A model generated the notes under the pieces. It did not search any database and had not been told where the DNA came from. It saw nothing but the letters and a program-made list of their open reading frames with translations. Positions 32,613 through 42,198 of a stretch of 64,000 bases of DNA are shown here, one piece after another. Source of the stretch: Salisaeta longa DSM 21114 (GTDB lineage: Bacteria; Bacteroidota; Rhodothermia; Rhodothermales; Salinibacteraceae); assembly GCF_000419585.1 (NCBI RefSeq), contig NZ_ATTH01000001.1, positions 766,005 through 830,004 on the forward strand. The letters run 5' to 3'. The translations under genes and the position numbers were made by a program. Numbering within the stretch: the stretch's first letter is position 1; every line of letters starts with the position of its first letter.

Positions 32613-33557
32613 TTATCCGATCTTGCCTTCGTCCTTCAGGCGGGCCAGCGTGTCGAGATTCGACTGCACGTGATCGGCCGAGGTGGCCATGAGGTCCTGC
32701 TCGTCGTCGTTGAGGTCCACCTCAATGATGTCCTCCACGCCGTCCGCGCCCAACCGAGCGGGCACGCCAATGAACAGGTCGTCGAGGCCATATTCGCCGG
32801 TGCAATAGGCCGCGCAGGGCAGGATGCGCTTGTTATCTTTGATGATGGCTTCGGTCATTTCCGCGGCCGCCGCGCCGGGGGCGTACCAGGCCGAGGTGCC
32901 CATCATCTCCACGATTTCGCCGCCGCCGCCCTTGGTGCGCTCCACGATGCCGTGGATGGTGTCGTCGTCGAGCAACTCGGTGATCGGGATGCCGCCAACG
33001 GTGGTGTAGCGGGGGAGCGGCACCATCGTGTCGCCGTGGCCGCCCATGAGCAGCGCCTGAATGTCGCGCACCGACACGTTTAGCTCCATCGCGAGGAACG
33101 CGCGGTAGCGGGCCGTGTCGAGCACGCCGGCCATGCCCATCACCTTGTTATCGGCAAAGCCGCTCTCCTCGAACGCCACGTACGTCATGACGTCGAGCGG
33201 ATTGGAGACGACGATGATGGCAGCGTCGGGGCTGCCCGCGGCGAATTGCGATGTCACCGAGCCTACGATCTCGGCGTTTTTGGCGAGCAGGTCGTCGCGG
33301 CTCATGCCCGGTTTGCGCGGCAGGCCGGCCGTGATGATACACACGTCCGAGCCTTCGGTGGGGCCGTAGCTGTTGGTGCCCACGATGCGGGTATCGAACC
33401 CGTGGATGGGCGCCGACTCCATCATGTCGAGGGCCTTGCCCTGCGGCATGCCTTCCTGGATGTCGACCATCACCACCTCTTGCACCATGTCTTTGCGTGC
33501 AACGCACTCGGCGGCGGTTGCGCCTACGTTGCCGGCGCCGATAACGGTAACCTTCAT
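32613..33557 (-). CDS. mdh: Malate dehydrogenase
   Basis: 314 residues of the LDH-like MDH type. The Rossmann loop is IGAGNVGAT (near 5-13) followed by VMVDIQEGMPQGKALDM. The substrate arginines are in LPRKPGMSRDD and the catalytic histidine in MGGHGDTMVP. It interconverts malate and oxaloacetate with NAD in the TCA cycle. A GGAG sequence lies 8 bp before ATG 33557. The gene is monocistronic; downstream 180 bp separate it from the serine hydrolase and upstream is a 267-bp gap with a small direct repeat. Confidence 0.96.
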   Translation of the reverse strand: MKVTVIGAGNVGATAAECVARKDMVQEVVMVDIQEGMPQGKALDMMESAPIHGFDTRIVGTNSYGPTEGSDVCIITAGLPRKPGMSRDDLLAKNAEIVGSVTSQFAAGSPDAAIIVVSNPLDVMTYVAFEESGFADNKVMGMAGVLDTARYRAFLAMELNVSVRDIQALLMGGHGDTMVPLPRYTTVGGIPITELLDDDTIHGIVERTKGGGGEIVEMMGTSAWYAPGAAAAEMTEAIIKDNKRILPCAAYCTGEYGLDDLFIGVPARLGADGVEDIIEVDLNDDEQDLMATSADHVQSNLDTLARLKDEGKIG

Positions 33558-33701
33558 AATATTCTCCGTTCGGATCAGAAAAGAGCGATTTTGAGCGTCT
33601 CACTACACAAAATGGCGGATGACGCATTGCCCTGCCACCAAAATTCGACAAATTCACGTGGCCTTCGGAAGCGCTTGCGTGCCGAAGCAGCGGCGACCGA
33701 A

Positions 33702-33740
33702 GGTCATATCTGCGATGGGGCCTTGGTCATATCTACGATG
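33702..33740. repeat. Short tandem direct repeat
   Basis: GGTCATATCTGCGATG (33702-33717) and GGTCATATCTACGATG (33725-33740) are direct copies, 15 of 16 identical, 23 bp apart, upstream of mdh. Two turns of the helix would place them on one face, so an operator is possible. The GGTCAT words also resemble the GTCAT ends of the dispersed repeat family, so a decayed repeat is the alternative. Confidence 0.45.
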
Positions 33741-33824
33741 CGATCTCCGGGTGTGAAAGGGATCGTCCCATGGCGCCGATTGCCTCCGATGATTGCACGG
33801 GTGATAGGTTGCTCGTGGGCGGCG

Positions 33825-34337
33825 TCAGTGTGCGGCTCTTGGTGAGTCAAAGACTCGCGGATCGGGGCGCAGCGGGCGTGGCGTGCCGATCTCCAAAGCG
33901 TCGAAGGCCGGATGCCGGGGGTTGATAAGATAGTTCGATTCGAGGGGCTCCACCACGCTCGGGACGTTCAACACAAGCGATTGATTAGACCGGGCCCACG
34001 CATCACCTACGGCTTGACTCACGGGGCCGTACGGGCGGTCGTCCCATCCATCGGGCAGGCGATCTGGCGTGGCAACGTGATCGGATGAGAAGTACGCGGG
34101 AATGCGTACGTATGACTGCAGATGCTTGCGTTGGGTGACGCGCACGAGCAGCTCTAGCGTTGCCAAAGCTAGCGACTCGGCGGTGTAGACCACGGGGACG
34201 CCCACGCTGTTGAAGCGTCCCCCGTATTGCTTGGCGCCTTCTCCCGTAAACGCTGTGTCCTGATACGTTGCCTGGGTGATGCGCCATGCCGTGATGCGTT
34301 GCGCCACAGGGACGGTGGGCTGAACGAAGGAAACCAC
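33825..34337 (-). CDS. RES-domain toxin
   Basis: 170 residues if GTG 34337 is used, which leaves 10 bp after the antitoxin stop; the frame is open further upstream to 34421 but that part would overlap the antitoxin. The RES core is visible: AWRITQATYQDTAFTGEGAK, YGGRFNSVGVPVVYTAES, LALATLELLV. RES toxins bind NAD and degrade it (phosphorylase or ADP-ribosyl-type chemistry in characterised members). The acidic/hydrophobic tail NYLINPRHPAF is also typical. It forms a two-gene unit with the Xre-type antitoxin upstream. Confidence 0.85.
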   Translation of the reverse strand: MVSFVQPTVPVAQRITAWRITQATYQDTAFTGEGAKQYGGRFNSVGVPVVYTAESLALATLELLVRVTQRKHLQSYVRIPAYFSSDHVATPDRLPDGWDDRPYGPVSQAVGDAWARSNQSLVLNVPSVVEPLESNYLINPRHPAFDALEIGTPRPLRPDPRVFDSPRAAH

Positions 34338-34347
34338 GTGGGCTGGG

Positions 34348-34776
34348 CTACAGGGCGACGCCGTGTGCAATTTGACCAAGCAGCTGGTCGACGCGACGCG
34401 CGCCGGGCTCTGTGTCGGCAAACTGTAGGGGCGTTTCGTCTCCTAGCGCCACGTTGGGTTCGTGCATCCAGGTTCGGGCGTCTTCCGTTGAGCCGAACAC
34501 AGACGTTGCGTGGCGGATGAGCTGAAGCAGGCGAATTACGCGCTCAGACTCGTCGGGGCGAAGCGTGCCCTCGCGTCTGCGGCGGGTTAGCGTGCGTTTG
34601 GGGATGCGCACAACACGTGCCAGCGCGGCGTCCGTGAGCGCCAGTGCTTCTTTTAGGCGCTGCAAGGCGTCAGTGGATACGCCCTCACGAATGATGGCAA
34701 TCGCTTCGGTGGGTGGCGCATCGGGAGCGAGGGCATCGTGCAGTGCAGCGGATGTCGTAGCAGCGGAGCATTTCAT
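34348..34776 (-). CDS. Xre/MbcA/ParS-type antitoxin (DUF2384)
   Basis: 142 residues. The middle part ALALTDAALARVVRIPKRTL and RRRREGTLRPDESERVIRLL is the helix-turn-helix of the Xre-like antitoxin, followed by the DUF2384 toxin-binding tail FGSTEDARTWMHEPNVALGD, TPLQFADTEPGARRVDQLL. This pattern is always coupled to RES toxins. It precedes the RES gene by 10 bp. Autoregulation is expected but no operator is evident in the 242-bp upstream gap, which instead holds a dispersed repeat copy. Confidence 0.88.
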   Translation of the reverse strand: MKCSAATTSAALHDALAPDAPPTEAIAIIREGVSTDALQRLKEALALTDAALARVVRIPKRTLTRRRREGTLRPDESERVIRLLQLIRHATSVFGSTEDARTWMHEPNVALGDETPLQFADTEPGARRVDQLLGQIAHGVAL

Positions 34777-34877
34777 AACCGCGCGGGGCGTGTGGCGGAG
34801 AACGGTGTGCCATGTGGCGTTCCACGCGATTAGATGCTTCGCTGTTTCTCATCTGCGGGAAGATGTTGTCTCATCGC

Positions 34878-34927
34878 GGAGATTGCCGCCAAAGGCCTCC
34901 ACGCTCCCGGTGTCCGCTCACAATGAC
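34878..34927 (-). repeat. Dispersed GTCATTG repeat, partial copy
   Basis: On the minus strand it reads GTCATTGTGAGCGGACACCG at the left and ends in GGCAATCTCC at 34878-34887. It therefore has the left arm and the first half of the inner stem of the 13393 element but not the right arm. It is upstream of the RES-Xre pair, in the gap after the mutase genes. Confidence 0.65.
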
Positions 34928-35018
34928 ATGAATGGTCAGAGGGGAGCTCGGATGTTGCTGGTTATAGGACGTAAGTCGGATTGATATGTCCTACTGCATG
35001 GCACACGAATATGGCCCT

Positions 35019-37172
35019 TTATCCGTGCGCTGGTGTAGGAGCGCCGTACTGTTCGAGCAGCACATGCAGGATTTGTGCGGCGGCCTCGGCGATGACGGTG
35101 CCGGGACCGAAGATGCCGGCCACGCCGTGCTCGTACAGCACGTCGTAATCCTTGTGCGGAATCACCCCGCCCACAATCACGAGGATGTCGTCGCGGCCAA
35201 AGTCCGCGAGCGCGTCCATCACCTCGGGCACCAGGGTCTTGTGGCCGCCGGCCAGACTGGAGACGCCCAGGATGTGCACGTCGTTTTCCACGGCCTGTCG
35301 GGCGGCCTCGGCGGGCGTCTGAAAGAGCGGGCCGATGTCAACGTCGAACCCCAGGTCGGCAAAACTGGTGGCAATGACCTTGGCGCCGCGGTCGTGGCCG
35401 TCCTGGCCCATCTTTGCGATCATGATGCGCGGGCGGCGCCCGGCCACTTCGGCAAACCGGTCGGCAAGGGCGCGGGTCGCCTGAAACTGTTCGTCGCGTC
35501 CGGCTTCTTCGGCATACACGCCGCTGACCGACGCGGTGCGCGCGACATGACGACCGTATACGTCTTCCAGCGCCCGCGAAATTTCCCCGAGGGTCGCGCG
35601 GGCCCGGGCGGCGTCTACGGCGCGGGCAAGCAGGTTGCCGTCGCCCGTTTCGGCGGCGTGGCGCAGGGCGTCGAGGGCGTCGTCGACGGTTGTTGCATCG
35701 CGGGCGTCGCGGAGCGCCCCCAACTGTTCAATCTGCTGGCGGCGCACGGCTTCGTTGTCTACTTCGAGCGTGTCGATGGGCTCAACGTCGTCGGGGCGGT
35801 AGCGGTTGACGCCCACCAGCACGTCTTTTCCGGTGTCGATGCGCGCCTGCTTACGGGCGGCGGCTTCTTCAATCCGCAGCTTGGGCAGGCCCTGCTCGAT
35901 GGCTTCCGTCATGCCGCCGGCGTCTTCCACCTCCTGGATGAGGGCCCAGGCGCGGCGGGCGAGCGTGGCCGTGAGGCGCTCGACGTAATAGGAGCCGCCC
36001 CACGGGTCGATGGCCCGCGTGATGTCGGTTTCGTGTTGCAGGTACAGCTGCGTGTTGCGCGCAATGCGAGCGGCAAAGTCGCTGGGCAGCGCAATGGCTT
36101 CGTCGAGGGCGTTGGTGTGCAGGCTCTGCGTGTGCCCCAGCGCGGCCGCGAGGGCCTCTAGCCCGGTGCGCATCACGTTATTGAACGGATCCTGCTCGGC
36201 CAGCGAGTACCCCGAGGTCTGGCAGTGCGTGCGCAGCGCCATCGACTTCGGATTTTCAGGAGCAAATTCCCTCACCAGCTTCGCCCACAGCAGCCGTCCG
36301 GCCCGCATCTTCGCGATCTCCATGAACGGATTCATGCCGATGGCCCAAAAGAAGGACACGCGCGGTGCGAAGTCGTCAATGCCGAGGCCCGCGTCCAACC
36401 CGGTGCGCAGGTACTCCAGACCATCCGCAAGCGTGTAGGCGAGCTCCAGGTCGGCCGGGGCCCCGGCCTCGTGCATGTGATAGCCGCTCACGCTGATGGC
36501 GTTAAAGCGCGGCATCTCGTCGGCGCAGTACGCAAAAATATCCCCAATGATGCGCATGGAAGGCTGCGGGGGATAGATGTACGTGTTGCGCACCATGAAC
36601 TCCTTCAGGATGTCGTTCTGGATGGTGCCGCTCAGTTGCGCGTGCGACACGCCTTGCTCCTCGGCGGCCACGATGTAAAAGGCCATCACCGGAAGCACCG
36701 CGCCGTTCATGGTCATCGACACGGACATCTCGTCGAGCGGAATGCCGTCGAACAGCACCTTCATGTCCTCCACGCTGTCAACGGCCACGCCGGCCTTGCC
36801 CACGTCGCCGCGCACCCGCTCATGATCGGAGTCGTAGCCGCGGTGCGTGGCCAGGTCGAACGCGACGGAGAGCCCCTTTTGCCCCGAGGCCAGGGCTTTC
36901 CGGTAAAAGGCGTTCGATTCCTCGGCGGTCGAAAAGCCGGCGTACTGCCGGATGGTCCACGGCCGAAAGTTGTACATGGTGCTGTACGGTCCGCGCAGAT
37001 AGGGCGGAAGCCCCGCGGCAAAGTCGAGGTGATCGAGGCCCGCTACGTCATCCGGACCGTAGGCGGCTTGTACGTCGATCTGCTCCGGGGTTGTCCATGC
37101 ATCGCGGGGCGGCGACGCGGCGGGCGCGTCGGCAGGCTGGTAGGCGCGGTTGGAAAAGTCGGGGCGCGTCAT
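35019..37172 (-). CDS. mutB: Methylmalonyl-CoA mutase, large (B12-binding) subunit
   Basis: 717 residues. The TIM-barrel N-terminal part has [33 protein letters not shown] and [10 protein letters not shown]-type substrate-channel motifs. The C-terminal cobalamin domain has [13 protein letters not shown], i.e. the DxHxxG that supplies the lower axial histidine, then [12 protein letters not shown] and [12 protein letters not shown]. With MutA it isomerises (R)-methylmalonyl-CoA to succinyl-CoA using adenosylcobalamin, linking propionyl-CoA and branched-chain catabolism to the TCA cycle. The gene starts 41 bp after mutA. No MeaB-type GTPase or epimerase gene is nearby, and no cobalamin riboswitch was recognised upstream of the operon. 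Confidence 0.95.
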   Translation of the reverse strand: MTRPDFSNRAYQPADAPAASPPRDAWTTPEQIDVQAAYGPDDVAGLDHLDFAAGLPPYLRGPYSTMYNFRPWTIRQYAGFSTAEESNAFYRKALASGQKGLSVAFDLATHRGYDSDHERVRGDVGKAGVAVDSVEDMKVLFDGIPLDEMSVSMTMNGAVLPVMAFYIVAAEEQGVSHAQLSGTIQNDILKEFMVRNTYIYPPQPSMRIIGDIFAYCADEMPRFNAISVSGYHMHEAGAPADLELAYTLADGLEYLRTGLDAGLGIDDFAPRVSFFWAIGMNPFMEIAKMRAGRLLWAKLVREFAPENPKSMALRTHCQTSGYSLAEQDPFNNVMRTGLEALAAALGHTQSLHTNALDEAIALPSDFAARIARNTQLYLQHETDITRAIDPWGGSYYVERLTATLARRAWALIQEVEDAGGMTEAIEQGLPKLRIEEAAARKQARIDTGKDVLVGVNRYRPDDVEPIDTLEVDNEAVRRQQIEQLGALRDARDATTVDDALDALRHAAETGDGNLLARAVDAARARATLGEISRALEDVYGRHVARTASVSGVYAEEAGRDEQFQATRALADRFAEVAGRRPRIMIAKMGQDGHDRGAKVIATSFADLGFDVDIGPLFQTPAEAARQAVENDVHILGVSSLAGGHKTLVPEVMDALADFGRDDILVIVGGVIPHKDYDVLYEHGVAGIFGPGTVIAEAAAQILHVLLEQYGAPTPAHG

Positions 37173-37213
37173 GGCGGGAGGCGTAGGGGTTGGGTGGAAA
37201 AAGACGCGACGGG

Positions 37214-39160
37214 TTAGGCAAGGCCCAGGCGGTCTTGCGCGGTGGTGAGGGTGTCGAGCAGCGGCGCGTGGCGATGGATGAAGCCGTCGGCGGTGGCGTC
37301 GATGGACGCGGGGGCTCCGGCGATGTACACGAGGGGCGGCTGTTTACCGAGGGCGTCGCGTAGGGCGGGCATGGCATCGGCGTACGCCTCGTCGCTGCTG
37401 CACAAAACGATCAGGTCGGCGTCGGCTGCGGCGGCGTCGGCGCCTTCGGCAACGGATGCAAAGCCCACGTTTTCAACGATCTCGAAGCCCGCTACGCCAA
37501 AGAAGTTGCGCGCAAAGGTGGCGCGGGCGCTGCGCATGCGGCGCGGGCCCACGGGCAACAGAAAGACGACGGGCGTCCGCGGCGCGCGCTCGGTCCGCAG
37601 CCGGCATGCTTCCACCGCGGCGCTCAGGCGCTGCGCGGGCAGCGGGTCCAGAAAGGACTCGGCGTCGTCTTGAAGTCCGGCCCACCGGTCGGCCAGCGTA
37701 GCCGGGGCATCGGGCGCGAGCGGCGCTTCGGCGGGCGCATCTGCGGCAACGGGCGTCCCCGACGGCCGCGCGTCTACGTCCGCTGTACGGCGTTCCGCTG
37801 GGTTCGGGTAGTGATTGGTGCCCACGAGTATCCGCGTCCGGCGCGCGACCTCCGCCAGGCGCTGTTGTCCCACCGATCGAATCCGCTCGTGCAGGGCGCC
37901 GTCGCGCAGGGCTTCAAGGATGCCCCCGGCGCCTTCGATCGCCTGAAAACGCGACCATGCGGTGCGCGCGAGCTGGTCGGTGAGCGCCTCGATGTAGTAC
38001 GATCCGGCGGCCGGATCGGCCACATGGTTCAGGTGCGCCTCGTGCTTCAGGATGAGCTGCGTGTTGCGGGCCAGACGGTCGGCGAAGGCGTTCGGTGCGC
38101 CGCCCGCGGCATCAAACGGGGCCACGCTGATGACATCGGCCCCGCCAAGCGCGGCGGCGGTGGCGGCGGTGGTGCCGCGCAGCAGGTTCATGTGCGGATC
38201 GTACACGGTGCGGCTGCGCCATGCGGTGTGCGCGTGGAGGCGCACGCTGTTGGCGTCGTACGATGCGTCGGCTGCCGCGGCGTCCAGAAATCCGGCGGCC
38301 ACCTGGGGCAGCAGCAGGCGGAGCGCCCGGAGCTTGGCGAGCGCCGGGAAGAAGCTCGTGCCAACCGGAACGACGAAGTGGATTGCTGCCAGCAGGTCGT
38401 TGAGCGCCAGCCCCCGTTCCGTTTCCTGCGCGAGCAGTTCACTAAACGCGGCCAGCGTACAGGCCATCTCGTCCACCATGGCGGCCCCGGCGCGGTGGTA
38501 CGGCGTGGCGTCAATGGCCAGCGGGTGGGCCGGTCGCGTCTCCGCGCGCACAAGCTGGGCGGCGTAATCGTAGGCCTGCTGCGGACGCGTGAGCGTGCCG
38601 GTGACCAGCGCGGCGGTGGGGGCGTAGTTGAGCACGACGAGCGGGGGCGCTTGAGGCGTCGCGCTACGCACCATCGTCCATGCTGCGAGGCCGAGCGGGC
38701 CGCCGGGGAGGTGCAGGCGGGTGCTGGGGGCGAGGGCGTCGAGCACGCGGCGCCAGTCGTCCCGCGTCTGCAGCGCCGGCCCCACCAGCCGCCCGTCGCG
38801 GACGGCCATCTGCAGACCAATGTCGGTCACATCGGCGGCCTGTGCGGCGTCGAGGGCCCGGCAGAGGTCGTCTGGGGACGCGTGCGCAAGGTCTTGTCGG
38901 ATGCGCCAGGCATTGGCAGGCGTATCGTCGCTCGCGGCTAGCGGAGAGGAAGCGCTTTCATCGCTGACGTGCGAAAAGTCCGCCAGATCCTCGGCCCGAT
39001 AGTACGGCCGGAGGCGAAAGCCGTCGAGGCTGTCCCAGACGAGCGATTCAACGTCGTCTGTGCCCATATCCTTGCGGATGCGGGCGTTCCAGTCCTCGGT
39101 AGCGACCGGGGGAAACGCGTCGAAGAGCGGTGATTCAGGCGCGGGGATGTCGTTGGGCAT
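37214..39160 (-). CDS. mutA: Methylmalonyl-CoA mutase, small subunit
   Basis: 648 residues from ATG 39160; an in-frame extension to 39232 would overlap the methyltransferase gene. It shares the mutase barrel ([37 protein letters not shown]) but the C-terminal cobalamin-like domain lacks DxHxxG, having only a degenerate flavodoxin-like fold ([19 protein letters not shown] region). That is the hallmark of the noncatalytic beta subunit. It heterodimerises with MutB and stabilises it. Order is SpoU methyltransferase, mutA, mutB on one strand with gaps of 22 and 41 bp, so they are probably co-transcribed. Confidence 0.92.
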   Translation of the reverse strand: MPNDIPAPESPLFDAFPPVATEDWNARIRKDMGTDDVESLVWDSLDGFRLRPYYRAEDLADFSHVSDESASSPLAASDDTPANAWRIRQDLAHASPDDLCRALDAAQAADVTDIGLQMAVRDGRLVGPALQTRDDWRRVLDALAPSTRLHLPGGPLGLAAWTMVRSATPQAPPLVVLNYAPTAALVTGTLTRPQQAYDYAAQLVRAETRPAHPLAIDATPYHRAGAAMVDEMACTLAAFSELLAQETERGLALNDLLAAIHFVVPVGTSFFPALAKLRALRLLLPQVAAGFLDAAAADASYDANSVRLHAHTAWRSRTVYDPHMNLLRGTTAATAAALGGADVISVAPFDAAGGAPNAFADRLARNTQLILKHEAHLNHVADPAAGSYYIEALTDQLARTAWSRFQAIEGAGGILEALRDGALHERIRSVGQQRLAEVARRTRILVGTNHYPNPAERRTADVDARPSGTPVAADAPAEAPLAPDAPATLADRWAGLQDDAESFLDPLPAQRLSAAVEACRLRTERAPRTPVVFLLPVGPRRMRSARATFARNFFGVAGFEIVENVGFASVAEGADAAAADADLIVLCSSDEAYADAMPALRDALGKQPPLVYIAGAPASIDATADGFIHRHAPLLDTLTTAQDRLGLA

Positions 39161-39182
39161 ACGCAGGGAGCGAAAATGAGCG

Positions 39183-39752
39183 TTACGTAGCATCGGTACG
39201 AGCGGCAGCGTCCGGCGGTCCGCAGAGCGCACGGTACCGATCCACCAGTTGGTAGACGGCCACGCCGTAGGCCACCGAGACGTTCAGCGACTGCTTGGCC
39301 CCGTACTGCGGGAGCTCCAGGGCAAGGTCGGCGGCGTCCATCCACACGTCATCCACGCCGTGCACTTCATTTCCAACCACGAGGGCCAGTGGAAAGTGAT
39401 GCGCCGCAACGGCGGAAGGGCGGGTGGGCGTATCGGTGATTTCGAGGACGCCAACAGTGTATCCGTTATTGCAGAGAAAGTCAATGAGCGTTTCTGGTGC
39501 TTCATGCTGTGTCCACGGAACGGTGTCTTGCGCGCCTAACGCCGTTTTTTGGAGATCGGGGTGAGCGGGCGTGCCGGTGTATCCGCTGAGGTGGACGTGG
39601 TGGATGCGGGCGGCATCGGAGGTGCGAAACATCGATCCGACGTTGTAAATGGACCGCACGTTGTGCAGCACGCCCGCGATGGGGTGCCGGGGTAACGTGG
39701 CGAGCTCATCGGGGGTGGGGCGGTCGATTTCGTCCCAGGTTAGCTTTCGCAT
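39183..39752 (-). CDS. SpoU/TrmH-family RNA 2'-O-methyltransferase
   Basis: 189 residues, a single SPOUT domain. Motif 1 is NVRSIYNVGSMFRTSDAA, motif 2 LALVVGNEVHGV and motif 3 LPQYGAKQSLNVSVAYGVA, the last two forming the trefoil knot that binds S-adenosylmethionine. The target could be tRNA or rRNA; the short form without an N-terminal RNA-binding domain resembles TrmL/TrmH-like proteins. It is the first gene of a likely operon with the methylmalonyl-CoA mutase subunits, which is a metabolic mismatch and may only reflect read-through. Confidence 0.9.
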   Translation of the reverse strand: MRKLTWDEIDRPTPDELATLPRHPIAGVLHNVRSIYNVGSMFRTSDAARIHHVHLSGYTGTPAHPDLQKTALGAQDTVPWTQHEAPETLIDFLCNNGYTVGVLEITDTPTRPSAVAAHHFPLALVVGNEVHGVDDVWMDAADLALELPQYGAKQSLNVSVAYGVAVYQLVDRYRALCGPPDAAARTDAT

Positions 39753-39831
39753 GGGCGGTCTGGTCGTTACGTTACAACGGGGCTTCGCATCTTTTGCCCT
39801 GTAAAGTTATCTGTCCAACCTTCCATCCACC

Positions 39832-40446
39832 ATGAAAAATAGATTCCGTACGGCCACCTGGACTGGTCTTCTCCTTGCTTTTGTTGCCCTTGCGGGCTGC
39901 ACGACGCTGCGCCAGGTTACGGCGCTGCGGAATGTCACGTTTGGGCTCGACCGGGTGGCCCAGGCGCAGCTGGCGGGCATCGACCTGCGTCGCGTCCAAT
40001 CGTACGAGGACCTGCGAGCTACCGATATGCTGCGGTTGGGCGCGGCCGTCGCGGATGGCGAGCTGCCTCTGTCGTTTACGGTCCACGTGAACGCGACGAA
40101 TCCCGAGAGCAACAGCGTGGCGGCGCGGCTTACCAAAATGGATTGGACGCTCATCCTGGATGGCGAGACGACCGTTAGCGGTGTGTTCAACAACGAGACG
40201 CTGATTGAGCCGGGCACCACGGCCGATGTGCCGGTGCCGGTGCAACTGGATCTGGTGAAGTTCTTCGGCAACGGACTGCAAGACCTGGTGGATTTGGCGC
40301 TGGCTGTAGGGGGCGAGGGGCCGCCGCAGAACGTGAAGCTGCAGGTTCAGCCGACGATTCGCACGGCGTTGGGACGCATCAAGTACCCGCAGCCCATCAC
40401 GGTGATGCACGAATCGGTTGGAGGAACGACGCAACCGGCACAGTAG
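39832..40446 (+). CDS. LEA type 2-like lipoprotein
   Basis: 204 residues. MKNRFRTATWTGLLLAFVALAGC is a lipoprotein signal with the LAGC lipobox. The mature part is beta-rich, LPLSFTVHVNATNPESNSVA and LDGETTVSGVFNNETLIEPG, the WHy/LEA2 immunoglobulin-like fold that occurs in envelope lipoproteins of Bacteroidetes. In plants related domains are linked to desiccation stress, but a role here is not established. It precedes the ferredoxin reductase gene by 44 bp on the same strand. Confidence 0.8.
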   Translation: MKNRFRTATWTGLLLAFVALAGCTTLRQVTALRNVTFGLDRVAQAQLAGIDLRRVQSYEDLRATDMLRLGAAVADGELPLSFTVHVNATNPESNSVAARLTKMDWTLILDGETTVSGVFNNETLIEPGTTADVPVPVQLDLVKFFGNGLQDLVDLALAVGGEGPPQNVKLQVQPTIRTALGRIKYPQPITVMHESVGGTTQPAQ

Positions 40447-40489
40447 CGCTTTTCCCACACAGCATGTACCACCACTTGCACGGAAGTCC

Positions 40490-41251
40490 ATGGATTGGTC
40501 TGGTTACGTTCAGCTCACCCTCCGCGAGTGCGTCGCGGTAGCCGACGATCTGCTCATTTTACGGGTTGAAAGTCCCGAAGCCATAGATTTTACGCCGGGG
40601 CAGTACGCAACGCTCGGCGTTCACGACGAAGCGACCGACCGGCCGTTACTACGCGCGTATTCGGTGGTGGCAACGCCCGGCGACCGTATGCTCGAGTTCT
40701 TTGTGGAGTTGGTACCCGACGGCGCACTCACCCCGCGACTGTGGGCGCTGGAATCGGGCGATAGGCTCTGGATGCGAAAGAAAATAGTTGGTCGTTTTGT
40801 GCGCGACACCGATCGGCAGCACCACGTGATGGCGGCCACGGTGACGGGCGTGGGGCCGTACGTGAGCATCGCTCGTCAGTTGGCAGCGGAAGCGGCGGAG
40901 GGCATCACGCCACCCCAGCTTCTGATCATCCATGGAGGCAGTCGCTCGTGGGAGCTGGGCACGTACCGCGACGAATTGCATGCGATGAGCACGCGGTACG
41001 ACTGGGTTTCGTACGTCCCGACCGTCAGTCGACCGTGGGAGGATGCGGAATGGACCGGCGAGCGTGGCCGCGTGGGCGACGTGCTGCGGAAGCACTGGGA
41101 CGCGGCGCGCTTTCCGCTGGAGGACACCGCGGTGTACGCGTGCGGGCATCCGAAGATGGTGCAGCATGTGGAGGCGCTCGCCCGGCGCGCGGGCCTGCCG
41201 GAGGCCGCGTTCTACGAGGAGAAATACTTCGTCGAGCGCCGGACCACGTGA
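40490..41251 (+). CDS. fpr: Ferredoxin/flavodoxin-NADP reductase
   Basis: 253 residues from ATG 40490. The FAD domain has PGQYATLGVHDEATDRPLLR and RAYSVVATPGD (RxYS), the NADP domain has ATVTGVGPYVSIARQL, IIHGGSR and YACGHPKMV, and it ends with KYFVERRTT, similar to the bacterial Fpr subclass II. It transfers electrons between NADPH and ferredoxin or flavodoxin. Placed after the LEA2 lipoprotein gene with a 43-bp gap. The start was set to the ATG that begins the conserved SGYVQLTLRECV region; the open frame upstream overlaps the previous gene. Confidence 0.9.
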   Translation: MDWSGYVQLTLRECVAVADDLLILRVESPEAIDFTPGQYATLGVHDEATDRPLLRAYSVVATPGDRMLEFFVELVPDGALTPRLWALESGDRLWMRKKIVGRFVRDTDRQHHVMAATVTGVGPYVSIARQLAAEAAEGITPPQLLIIHGGSRSWELGTYRDELHAMSTRYDWVSYVPTVSRPWEDAEWTGERGRVGDVLRKHWDAARFPLEDTAVYACGHPKMVQHVEALARRAGLPEAAFYEEKYFVERRTT

Positions 41252-41486
41252 GGCCGCACCCTGCAATCCCGGCCCCGAGCGGCCGTTCGACCTGCCACTT
41301 TATGTCTGTTATTGCAAATATAGAATGATTGCGTTTGGGTTCGCTTGATTTGACATTCGACCGCAATCGTTGAATAGCTATCGATACGTGGCTTCTCTTT
41401 TGTGCTCTTGCTATCTGCGGCCCGCGTTCCCCCGAAACGAATGATCCCCACACGAGGTGGGTCTGCACCGGCCGGGCTGCGATGCT

Positions 41487-42098
41487 TTAGGCTGCACGGA
41501 TGGTAGCTCGCCCGGCCGTCGCCTCTTGCATCTGATTGGTAAACGCCGCCACGGCGGACGGGCGTATGCCGAGCGTGAGCCGAACGGTGGCCGTGTATTC
41601 TGCATCCACTGCTGCCGTATCGAAACGGTCGATCACGCGCCGCACGGCGCTGGTGTCGTCATACGCAAACGCTACGATAACCTGCGTGCGGCGGACGATG
41701 GTTTGCGTGCCGGCATCGTCCAATGCAGCCGCTGCGGCGTCTCCGTAGGCGCGCACAAGGCCGCCGGTGCCCAGCTTGGTGCCGCCGTAGTAGCGCGTCA
41801 CGACGACGACCACGTTGGTGATTGCGCGGCCGTCGATGTGGCGCAAGATGGGTTGTCCGGCCGTTCCGCTGGGCTCGCCGTCGTCGTCGTAGTGGAACGT
41901 CTGCCCCTCCGGTCCCACGCGGTAGGCACTGCAATGGTGGGTGGCCTTGTGCTCGCGCGATCGAATGCGCTCTACGCATGCCTGCGCTTCTTCGCGGCTT
42001 TCCACCGGCATCGCCTCGGCGATGAAGCGCGACCCCTCTCGTTTGAGCTCCGCCCACCCGTCGCCCGCGAGGGTCCGATACGTATCGCTGCCGTCCAT
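41487..42098 (-). CDS. YigZ/IMPACT-family protein
   Basis: 203 residues from ATG 42098, the usual length for the family; ATG 42170 would add an atypical tail and reach into the divergent promoter. Core motifs are EREGSRFIAEAMPVESREEA-like start, ATHHCSAYR, DDDGEPSGTAGQPILRHID, VVVVVTRYYGGTKLGTGGLV. The N-terminal UPF0029/IMPACT domain is followed by a ferredoxin-like C-terminal domain. In Escherichia coli YigZ function is unclear; eukaryotic IMPACT inhibits Gcn2. A general translation-related role is only an inference. It is divergent from btaA, 100 bp apart. Confidence 0.9.
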   Translation of the reverse strand: MDGSDTYRTLAGDGWAELKREGSRFIAEAMPVESREEAQACVERIRSREHKATHHCSAYRVGPEGQTFHYDDDGEPSGTAGQPILRHIDGRAITNVVVVVTRYYGGTKLGTGGLVRAYGDAAAAALDDAGTQTIVRRTQVIVAFAYDDTSAVRRVIDRFDTAAVDAEYTATVRLTLGIRPSAVAAFTNQMQEATAGRATIRAA

Positions 42099-42198
42099 CC
42101 CATTGCTTACCCAATCACCATAGTTCGCTAATGCCAAGGTAACACGAGACCCGTAACCTATTGGTTGCATCCGTCCTGTCCACCAAGCATCTGCCCTC

